A DNA stretch of 8,675 bases from Globobulimina sp. (taxonomy: Eukaryota; Foraminifera; Rotaliida): positions 1 through 8,675 of the forward strand of contig PIVH01000069.1 of NCBI GenBank assembly GCA_003354225.1. Reading direction: 5' to 3'. The notes beneath the pieces were generated by a model. That model did no database searches. It had not been told where the DNA came from and worked only from the letters and a program-made list of their open reading frames with translations. Every line of letters begins with the position of its first letter. The stretch's first letter is position 1. This document shows positions 1-7,263 of the stretch, piece by piece. The translations under genes and the position numbers were made by a program.

Positions 1-14
1 TTAAATTATTGTTG

Positions 15-100
15 CTGTAAATTGAGAAAAACAGGATTAAAATGACAGAATAAAGATATCACAGGGTGTGAATAAAATGTTATTTTGTGCAAAAGCATAC
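15..100 (-). other. Candidate intron at the 3' end of the left gene
   Basis: On the minus strand GTATGC begins at 100, right after the codon part CG at 102-101. A pyrimidine-rich stretch ending in TTTACAG closes at 15. Removal (86 bp) restores an Arg codon and leaves an open frame, Asn-Asn-Asn-Leu, running off the left edge. It would place the splice just after the last hydrophobic span and its basic HSKYR end. The alternative is that translation simply stops at the TAA at 37-39. Confidence 0.4.
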
Positions 101-744
101 CGGTACTTTGAATGAAATAATATAAAATCAATAAATACAAAAATGCATGAAATTGTATTGGTGAAATAACACATAAACTCCGATGAATATGAGAAGTACA
201 ATACGACATAATATGAGACATAATAAGCTAACATGGATGCAAATAAACAATTATATAACACAAACAAAGTATATTCAAATGTAAAATAAATATTGGTTAC
301 TCCGATGATAATGTAACAAACATAGTACATATATCCCCAATTAATTGCAAATTGTTTGCCAATCTTTATTTTTCGATACGTATTGTTTATATTTAACAGT
401 CTATCGATCACAATCAATGATATTTGAAATGACAAAAAACATAACAAAATAGCAAATAAAAATTGTCGATAAGAATCGAATAAAGCATATTGTGATTTGC
501 TATTTAAATGTTTACTTTTGTTCAAATGAGAACACGCTGCAAAAACCAGTGAGGAAAATGATGTAAATGTATTACCAAAATTGTCAATCAATGTATGTAT
601 TGTTTCAATGTTTTGTGGGCTAAACTTCTTATTTTGACACAATGATTTTAATATTCCGGCACCAATGCAAAACACAAAATTTCCAATCAATACGGATGTG
701 TATGATGATTCAGTTACAAACAGGCTGTACGTTTGGAAATACAT
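37..744 (-). CDS. Multi-pass membrane protein, possibly Frag1/DRAM/Sfk1-like; both ends uncertain
   Basis: The uninterrupted frame gives 235 residues, very rich in aromatic and aliphatic residues. Hydrophobic spans lie at about 17-35, 58-74 (weak), 94-113, 134-156, 157-184 and 194-211, so it is an integral membrane protein with about six helices. The Met at 744 is preceded by an in-frame TAA at 751-753, but the DNA from 745 to about 878 still looks coding. One model adds a first exon 787-878 (ATG at 876-878, starting MLRATKKAQ) joined by a 62-bp GTACGC...TACAG intron (725-786) that keeps phase. At the other end a candidate intron (15-100) would replace the last 20 residues and carry the gene off the window. 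Membership of the Frag1/DRAM/Sfk1 family is a weak inference from helix spacing, an IGKQ-like stretch before a late helix, and a PVISD-type segment in another frame upstream. No catalytic motif is visible. I am confident that it encodes a membrane protein, but not of the family or the exact ends. Confidence 0.6.
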   Translation of the reverse strand: MYFQTYSLFVTESSYTSVLIGNFVFCIGAGILKSLCQNKKFSPQNIETIHTLIDNFGNTFTSFSSLVFAACSHLNKSKHLNSKSQYALFDSYRQFLFAILLCFLSFQISLIVIDRLLNINNTYRKIKIGKQFAINWGYMYYVCYIIIGVTNIYFTFEYTLFVLYNCLFASMLAYYVSYYVVLYFSYSSEFMCYFTNTISCIFVFIDFILFHSKYRYAFAQNNILFTPCDIFILSF

Positions 745-786
745 CAGAAATTACAGGTATTTGTTGCAGAAATGGAAAATGCGTAC

Positions 787-878
787 CAAGACACACATTG
801 TGCAGTAAGCACAAATACGAGTGGATTAATGCTACTGTTACTAGCACGCAATTGTGCTTTTTTTGTTGCTCTTAACAT
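787..878 (-). other. Candidate first exon of the left membrane-protein gene
   Basis: Reading minus, ATG at 878-876 opens a frame of 30 codons plus two bases up to a GTACGC donor at 786. Removing 725-786 (62 bp, ending in TACAG) joins it in phase to the Leu-Phe-Val-Thr-Glu part of the membrane-protein frame. The intron size matches those of the sulfatase gene (52-69 bp). A different frame over 713-871 is also open for 53 codons, is hydrophobic, and competes with this model. Confidence 0.3.
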
Positions 879-1110
879 GATGATTAATAAAAAAAGATTA
901 TTTTGGAAAGTTTTTCTCAGCTATCAAGCATACTAACAAATCTTCTCAGCAAACAAGGATAATAAATGTTTGCCTAATTTTTTTTGATGATATGCTCATC
1001 ATTATAAATATAGATATTTTGCAACTTTGTTTTAAATATTTACAATAGAACAAATTTAAATATGAATCGGAAATATCCGGCCTGATTCAACTGCATCAGT
1101 CAGTTACTAA

Positions 1111-1142
1111 AACCTCTTTCACACTTTCTCTTTAATACCTCA
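1111..1142 (+). promoter_or_regulatory. Pyrimidine-rich leader just upstream of the sulfatase start
   Basis: A CT-rich run ending in CCTCAG lies 14 bases before the ATG. It has the form of a 3' splice site (a 5'-UTR intron or a trans-splice acceptor) but could equally be a pyrimidine-rich initiator. An in-frame TAA at 1133-1135 and the AACAATGGC context (A at -3, G at +4) support the ATG at 1157 as the start. Confidence 0.3.
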
Positions 1143-1156
1143 GGGGTTACATAACA

Positions 1157-4100
1157 ATGGCAAACAAACAGTCCGTCTTATTAAAGATGATATTATCAAT
1201 GATTTATACAATTGCAATTGTAACGAGTACTTCAATTAGCAGTGATCGTCCAAATATAATATTTATGTTTGCAGACGATATGGGATTTAATGATGTTCAG
1301 TTCACCTCATCAGATTTAACCCAACCGTCGACAGATACAAACACGCCAAACTTAAACAAATTAGCACGAGTCGAAGGTATAGTATTACACAATTATTATG
1401 TCCATCGCATGTGTAGCCCGACGAGAGCCGCATTCCTCTCCGGACGGTACTCCTTTCGTTCTGGAATGGCGACCAATTTATTGCAGCCAGATATGGCAGT
1501 TTCGTTAACGAGACAAGTTTCTCTCCTTTCTGAAGAGTTTAAACTCGCCGGTTACAATACGCACGCCATTGGGTACTGTATATGTATAATATATGATATT
1601 TATAATAAATTAAAATAACAATAACAATACAAATAAATAGTAAATGGCATTTAGGCTATCAAGCGTGGGAATATACGCCTACTTATCGTGGATTTGACAC
1701 ATTTTACGGTTATTACAATGCGTGGACTGATTATTATTTGTCTGATTATTATATTATTGTAGACGATGTGGAAAAGAATTACCTCGATTTGCGACAGAAT
1801 GAAGATGTAATGAGCACCGACAACATTTATAGCATTGATAGATTTCGAGACGAAGCCATTGGTATTTTGAGTAATAATGAGAATGCTCCATTTTTTATGT
1901 ACATCGCGTGGCAATCTTCGCATTTACCATCAGAAGCACCCGATGCTTATCTTGATTTATACAAAGAAAGCACTACGGATCAAGGCGTGGCTTTGGATGA
2001 AGCGCGCATTTATAACCAGGCCCAAACCAGCTGTATGGATGCGGCCATTGGCCAAATTGTAGCGGCGTTGAAAGCAAACAGTTTGTGGAGCAATACGTTG
2101 CTCATATTTTCGAGTGACAATGGCGGCCTTATTAATGTTGGCGATAATTTCCCTTTGCGCGGCTATAAAAAGACTGTGTTTGAGGGCGGATTAAGAGTTC
2201 CCGCATTTGTTTCCGGCGGGTATTTGAGTGCGGAGCAGAGAGGTCTGTCGTTGCTGCTTTTTTGTTTGCACTTTGCATATTTAAATGTTTTGCTGTAATT
2301 TCCAAATTAAGGCAAAGTCACAGGCGGCAATGAGTATTTTCATGTAACTGATTGGTATCCGACCTTATTGGAGGCAGCAGGCATTGAAGTGCAATACGCC
2401 AAATCCAGCAAAAAGAAGGTAGAAAATGAAGTGGTTGGCTGGGAAGCATCTGATTATGTGATCCCGTTGGATGGCATTTCAATTTGGAACAGAATACAAC
2501 ACGGCACAATGGACCAGGCCTTGAGCAGTCGGGTCATGTATTTGGATGTTGTGGTTGATGCGGATTTAAATTGTTTGAATGGCAGTGTACGATCTGGGAA
2601 ATGGAAATATATCAAAGGTTTGGGCACCACGGATAGTGCTGACACGGATGATGGGTATTTATGGGGCGACTCGTTTGCCGATGTCTCCTCCGATCGACAT
2701 TTGTGGGGCCGGCATTTTGCAAATGGAGAGATTGAGAACTCATTGGGCTGCGATTTGGATCCGAATGCAGAGCCCGCCAATTTACTGTGCTTTGAGACTG
2801 TCGAAGGCTGTTTGTTCGATTTGGAGGCTGATCCGTGCGAAATGAATGATGTCAGTGTCGAATTTCCAGTCAAATTCGATGATTTGAGACAGAAATTACA
2901 AGATTTGGCGAAAAGTATACCCACTGATGTGACAAGCGATGGGTTGTTCGGTATGGATTCCACAGACGAATGGTGTCCAAGTTCAAGTGGTGAATATTGG
3001 GGACCGTGGCAAGAATACGCACTCACTGGCTTTGAACAAGTGCTATTAACAGATTTTAATGCGCTGTATGCTGATGGACAACTTATGGGAAATAATGAAA
3101 AAACGAAAGAATTAACTAAAATGCATCCACGGGTCACAGTGTCGTCTTCGTGCAATGATAAAGATGAGGGATTATATTATATTAAGCCGACTGTGCACGG
3201 CGCCATAATCCCAGTGATATGCAATGGTGGCTTTACAATGTTGGATGCCTCCTTAAATTTTGACGCTTTATCCACATATTTCTCGTCAATGTATCTTTAT
3301 GGCGATGGAGCAAAAGCCATTTATGGGACAGATTGCAGTGACTCTGCGGGATGGAGGGATTGGTACATTCCGGCAAATGCAAATACAAAATTCCGTGTTG
3401 CCAGAGACTGTCTTGAATGTGAACAAGGTTCGTTTGTATTGTGTACAATATTTTATTTTGCAATTAATTTCAATTTAAGGCGGAATATACGGCGACAACA
3501 CTGGTTATTATATGTCAAATGGCTATTTTTGTCCGGTGATGCTGGATATTGATGGCTGTTCGGACAAGAAAGATCTGAGTGGCCAGGTGGTGCCAGACGT
3601 GATGTGCAATATTTGCGACGATGTGGATGGTTTATGCGGCGATGGTGAGGGCAGAACTGGCGAAACTTTATTCGATTCAGCAGATCCGTCGTGGTGCGAC
3701 TGTTATACCTTGCAACTGAGTGCAGATCATCTGACCACAACGGAACACGGAGCATATTGCCAAGACACTTTAGATTGGCGGCCCAATTTGGTGGTCGATC
3801 GAAGCCAATGTACTTGTTATAAACCGTTGGATGTCGAATTGCAAATATATGATGACATCGAAATGAGTCAATTGCCATTTGTTTCTGCCGCGTTTAAGGA
3901 TGAGATCATAGCCTCCGGATTGTACATTGATGACTTGATTATATGGGATGAGGAGGAGGATGATGACTCCATCTCTGATAAGACGACATGTGGAGAAACA
4001 ACAACTTATCTGAGTCAAGACGACTTTTTATATGGAACTTATAGAATTACGGACTGTGGGAATTATGTGTTGACCCAAGACATTGTGGTGAATTTCAATA

Positions 4101-6120
4101 AACCATCTCGAAAATTTGACTTCTTTGCGGGCGATTCGCCAAATTCCTACAATATGGAGGACCTGCCTTGGTTTCCAAGCACTGCACAACAAGAAAGTGG
4201 GCAATATTTTGGCTTTAACGCCTTTTGGGGGCCGTACTCCATTGGCTTTATGGCAGCCATCACAGTGGAAACCGACCACGTTTATATTGATTTAAATGGG
4301 TTTAGCATTTCTATGGATTATGAATTTTATTTACAACAACGCTTCTTTGCGCTGATTGAGTTTGGAAACAAGCAGTTTGAAGCCCGACAGGGTCCGGTTG
4401 ATTTTGGCAGAGATGACTTGTGCGCAAAAGACATCATTGTCAAAGACGGCACATTGGGTTTATCGTCGCATCATGGCATTCATGGTTCGTGTGTCAAAGG
4501 GGCCGTAATCTCAAATGTGAACATCGCAAACTTTGATGTGACTGGAATACAATGCAATGGCTGCCGAGCAATGACGATCGAAAGTTGTGAGATTGGACCA
4601 CAAAATGTCAATATTCCAGTACGTGGCAGATATACACATGCGAGGATTATGCTGTCGCGGCTGCGATATCTCGTGGATGAGTATGGAGCGGAAACATTGT
4701 CATTTGCCAACCGTAATGGTGCGGTTATTACTGTTCAGGAATTGGCGGATACGTTGATAGAACAAATGGATATGGTTTATTATCATATTATTGATGGCAT
4801 TGAATTCGCTGAGGATAACTCACAATGGATGACGGCCAAAGAAACCTTCATAAATCCGAGTGGTTGGATGGTATGTAATTAATGTCGTATTTTATTTTAT
4901 ATACTAATTATTTTCTTTTATTTTATTGTGTGTAGGATGGTGGCTCATCGTATGGTATATTACTGAATGGATTTGGAACGGCCGTGGTGAATATTGGAAG
5001 AAGAACGGGCTCAACGTTCGATATTAACATTGCTGATGTGGAGATCCATGATATTCGGGTCAAACCGTACGAGAATTTTTGGGCTGCAGCCGGTAGCCAT
5101 ATTGTTCATGGATTTTTTTTCGAGACAATTGATTGGAATGGAAATGTTATGGATGACAGTGGCCTCTATTTAGGTGATACGTACACCGACATTTTGTTTG
5201 CGGCAAATAAATATTTATCGCATGAGTTTTGTCCATTGGGTCCTTTGTTTTATTTGGATGCCTTGGCAGACTGGGTATGGATCGACGGGACATCCACAAA
5301 TGAGCTGGATCTCGATTTTCGCTGTGGCTCTGACATACAATCACATGTCTCCAAAGGGGCTATGGGTATACGGATTGACGGTGTTCAGGATTATTCATTG
5401 CAGAATGTTTACATTCATGATATTGCCAATTGGGGCGATTTGGGCAGTTCAGCCTGCGGCGAATATGAAGGCATCACCTTTGAAATCGGTGTTGATGTTG
5501 ACAAGGACATACAATATGGCTATACCGGCAGCAAAGTACATGGCATATTGACAGATTATGCGACTGGAACTTTAAAGAACATCAAAATCGAACATTTAAA
5601 ATCATTGTATGGCTCTGCGAATGCTATTGCTTTATACAAAGGATCAGCTGCGACATTGGATGGATATATAAATATAAATGATATTATTGCTGGTTCTTCG
5701 CTGTCGGCAGATGAAGCAAAGCAATTAATTTTACCAAATCCGCAGCCATTTGTGTGTTCAATATTGATTGGAGCGAATTCTGATTCTGAGACAAATCCGG
5801 AATTAACACCAAGTGTCTCAATCAATGGTGATTTTATAGTGAGTGCTACAAATTTATTTGGCTATGATTATTGTTTGGAAAATGAACGTGTTGGAACCAT
5901 GGCTGATGTGAAGACACCGCAATATTTTGGAGAAACAAATGTTGTTAATGGTGATTTGGTATTTTCAGCGAAGAAAATTAATTTTAAAAATACATTTATT
6001 TTAGGATTATTATCCATATTTGTTGTGGCTGCCATTCTTTTCTTTAAAATTGATAAGAAAAAATTAAATGAATTACAAAAAAGCAAATTTACAACCTATG
6101 GTTCAGTTATAACTAATTAA
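1157..6120 (+). CDS. Signal peptide - arylsulfatase - beta-helix - transmembrane protein (5 exons)
   Basis: Exons 1157-1572, 1641-2242, 2312-3427, 3480-4870 and 4936-6120 join to 4710 nt, an exact codon multiple, giving 1569 residues. A signal peptide covers about 1-28. The sulfatase domain (about 30-572) is arylsulfatase-B-like: metal ligands D40 and D41, the CSPTR formylglycine site with C86 and R90, GKWHLG with K140 and H142, GFDTFYG, H233 in a QSSHLP context, SDNGG with D298 and N299, K315 in RGYKK, a LFDLEADPCE segment near 507-516, and a closing WGPW at 569-572. The set and its spacing match the active site known for human ARSB. Residues 573-870 are a cysteine-rich linker of unknown fold ending in an acidic patch. 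About 880-1500 reads as short beta-strand coils (IDLNGFSI, AVISNVNI, MTIESCEI), typical of right-handed beta-helix (pectate-lyase-like) proteins. A helix at 1528-1545 and a basic 24-residue tail end it. It would hydrolyse sulfate esters outside the cytosol after Cys-to-formylglycine maturation; the substrate is unknown, and a sulfated polysaccharide is inferred. Confidence 0.93.
1573..1640 (+). other. Intron 1 of the sulfatase gene (68 bp, phase 2)
   Basis: GTACTG donor and AATAG acceptor. Splicing restores the conserved GKWHLG sulfatase motif across the junction; reading through meets a stop within the intron. This motif fixes the junction firmly. Confidence 0.93.
2243..2311 (+). other. Intron 2 of the sulfatase gene (69 bp, phase 1)
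   Basis: GTCTGT donor and TTAAG acceptor. Removal joins EQR-G to KVTGGNEYFHVTDWYPT, the usual sulfatase region before the late helix. The length is a multiple of three, but an in-frame TAA lies at 2296-2298. Confidence 0.92.
3428..3479 (+). other. Intron 3 of the sulfatase gene (52 bp, phase 1)
   Basis: GTTCGT donor and TTTAAG acceptor, the shortest of the four. Removal links CLECEQG to GIYGDNTGYY in the cysteine-rich region and restores the frame, which otherwise shifts and stops after about 40 codons. Confidence 0.88.
4871..4935 (+). other. Intron 4 of the sulfatase gene (65 bp, phase 0)
   Basis: GTATGT donor and a T-rich run ending in TGTGTAG. Removal joins SGWM to DGGSSYGILLNG inside the beta-helix-like region. 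Read-through meets TAA within four codons. Confidence 0.92.
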
Positions 6121-6600
6121 AAAACATATAATTATAATTTTATGTCTTATTTTATTTTTTTAGTTTTATGTATGTTTAGCTGTGACTGTTGTGTTTCCAT
6201 TTGTTGTTGTTTTTGTACGATTATATTTCTATCGCCAATTATAAATTTTCTTTTTTTTCCTTGTTTGTTTTGATTAATTGCTGATCAATACTGAAAGTTA
6301 ATAGTTGCTTAGGTTGCAGATTAGATTGCAAGATTCCAGGATAGTAATTTCGAGCTGATATATCAGTTCATTATCATATAACTTTTGAGAAAGACTCAAC
6401 TTGTATCATTTTTCTTTATCTACAATTAATCATCCTCTTATCTCACGTTTGCTAGCAGGCGGGCACTATATAAACTATTTACCGAATCACGGCCTTGGGA
6501 ATATTGCCGTACAGGCTCTCAACGATATATTCATGTACAAAATTCTTAGTGAATAGTAAAAAACTTTCCTAGTGAAAATGTTCTGAAAATATTCTGAAAA
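6121..6600. other. Non-coding spacer downstream of the sulfatase gene
   Basis: AT-rich DNA with T-runs, presumably 3'-UTR and then intergenic. No AATAAA occurs in the first 130 bases. No credible reading frame is visible on either strand. The only notable pieces are the TATATAAA string at 6467-6474 in a locally GC-richer patch and short repeats (TTCTGAAA twice, 6582-6600) just before the tRNA-like unit. Confidence 0.6.
6467..6474 (+). promoter_or_regulatory. TATA-box-like string TATATAAA
   Basis: TATATAAA follows a GC-richer stretch (GCAGGCGGGCAC) and lies about 134 bases before the tRNA-like unit. No gene is recognisable just downstream, so any transcript would be non-coding or the match is chance. 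Confidence 0.25.
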
Positions 6601-6670
6601 TCCCACGTAGCTCAATTGGTAGAGCACTGCCTTTATGCAGAAGATCCAGGTTCAAATTCTGGCGTGTGAC
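6601..6670 (+). other. tRNA-like sequence (SINE head or tRNA pseudogene)
   Basis: The acceptor arms 6601-6607 and 6663-6669 pair at 6 of 7 positions (one C/T mismatch). The D arm GCTC/GAGC is perfect. The T arm CCAGG/TCTGG has a TTCAAAT loop. Box A TAGCTCAATTGG fits the Pol III consensus fully, and box B GGTTCAAATTC fits at about 10 of 11 positions. The anticodon arm is wrong: only CTGC/GCAG pairs, leaving a 6-nt loop, so about three bases are missing and no anticodon can be assigned. No TTTT terminator follows nearby. This fits a tRNA-derived SINE head or a pseudogene better than a working tRNA. Confidence 0.7.
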
Positions 6671-6710
6671 TGTGGCGGATGGCGTTCTCAATCCAGGTGT
6701 GCAAGAATTT

Positions 6711-6751
6711 GAAATAAGAAAAATGGTAAATGCATGAAATAAGAAAAATGG
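6711..6751 (+). repeat. 16-bp direct repeat between the two tRNA-like units
   Basis: GAAATAAGAAAAATGG occurs perfectly at 6711-6726 and 6736-6751, 25 bases apart. The second copy runs into the second tRNA-like unit. It may be the tandem tail of a SINE. Confidence 0.7.
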
Positions 6752-6830
6752 GCACCTAGCTCAAATGGCAAAGCATTGGTTTGGATGGATTGCAAACCAA
6801 ATGGATGTACAGTGATGTTCCCGATAAGAA
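6751..6830 (+). other. Second, decayed tRNA-like unit
   Basis: CACCTAGCTCAAATGGCAAA resembles the start of the first unit, and a box A (6757-6768) matches at 11 of 12 positions. The D arm pairs at only three of four positions. An 8-bp hairpin TTGGTTTG/CAAACCAA (6776-6783 with 6793-6800) stands where an anticodon arm would be, with a 9-base loop. I find no convincing box B or acceptor partner. It is likely a relic of the same repeat family. Confidence 0.4.
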
Positions 6831-6836
6831 CTACAC

Positions 6837-6873
6837 ATATGATCCTAATCATATATATGACTTAGGATAATAT
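6837..6873. repeat. 37-bp near-perfect palindrome
   Basis: ATATGATCCTAA at 6837-6848 pairs with TTAGGATAATAT at 6862-6873 (11 of 12). The centre TCATATATATGA (6849-6860) is itself a perfect palindrome, offset by one base. It could extrude as a cruciform or be the core of an old inverted-repeat element. Confidence 0.65.
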
Positions 6874-6917
6874 ATTTAATAAATGGTGGACCTGTCAAGG
6901 GATCATATAAGATCATA

Positions 6918-7085
6918 TACAGTGGACTTTCTTGTATTGTGCGTTTCATTGATTGTGCGTTTTTATTTGTTTTAACTGATCAAAAAACGAACAATATAAG
7001 AAACTTTCACTTATTGCTCATTTTACTGGTGCCTGAATAATATTTCACTTATTGTGCGGCGAACAATACTAGAAAGTCAACTGTA
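6918..7085. mobile_element. MITE-like DNA transposon remnant with TA duplication
   Basis: Terminal inverted repeats start CAGTGGACTTTCTTGTATTG (from 6920) and, read inward from 7083, CAGTTGACTTTCTAGTATTG. They match at 21 of 24 bases. TA flanks both sides (6918-6919, 7084-7085). The element is 164 bp and has no coding capacity. CAGT ends plus a TA target duplication are typical of the pogo/Tigger branch of Tc1/mariner elements, which I infer as the source. Any transposase would have been supplied in trans. Confidence 0.8.
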
Positions 7086-7263
7086 TGCATTATATAAAGG
7101 CTAAGTCATCATAAAAGTCAACTTTCTTTCACCATTACTAGTATCGACATAAAAAACAAACAAAAATACGTAAGGTAATGGCTATTAAAAAAAACAACAC
7201 AAAAATAGGAAAGAAATGAAAGAAACAATGTTATTCAATACTGAATAGTGAAAAAGAAAAGAA
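7086..7263. other. Short A-rich spacer next to the YebC-fusion gene
   Basis: A-rich on the plus strand, with no gene seen. It is presumably the 3'-UTR of the minus-strand gene that stops at 7264. Confidence 0.5.

Larger units (their letters stand above)
745..1156. promoter_or_regulatory. Divergent intergenic / promoter region
   Basis: About 410 bp separate the left-going membrane-protein frame from the right-going sulfatase gene. The part nearest the left gene (745-878) is less AT-rich and may be its first exon. From 880 to about 1075 the DNA is AT-rich and non-coding in texture, with a TATAAATA string at 1003-1010. The last 50 bases before the sulfatase ATG are pyrimidine-rich. In such AT-rich DNA a TATA match means little by itself, so I call only the region and not a transcription start. 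Confidence 0.45.

Noticed and set aside
642-936. Two short plus-strand frames upstream of the sulfatase
   Set aside because: They overlap the membrane-protein gene on the other strand and its likely first exon, and show no family signature or sensible gene context.
1573-1640. The sulfatase as a broken pseudogene with frameshifts
   Set aside because: Each break has GT and AG at its ends, is 52-69 bp, and its removal restores conserved motifs and an exact 4710-nt frame.
2454-3155. 233-residue open frame on the minus strand
   Set aside because: It lies antisense to sulfatase exon 3, whose conserved motifs are clear, and has no recognisable features of its own.
6601-6670. A functional tRNA, with TAT or TTA as anticodon (Ile or a UAA suppressor)
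   Set aside because: The anticodon stem pairs only with a shortened 6-nt loop. The canonical 5-bp stem has two mismatches and leaves a 2-base variable loop, so no anticodon can be read reliably.
6121-7263. CRISPR array or bacterial operon elements
   Set aside because: The repeats are too few and irregular for CRISPR, and the introns and transposon type point to a eukaryote.
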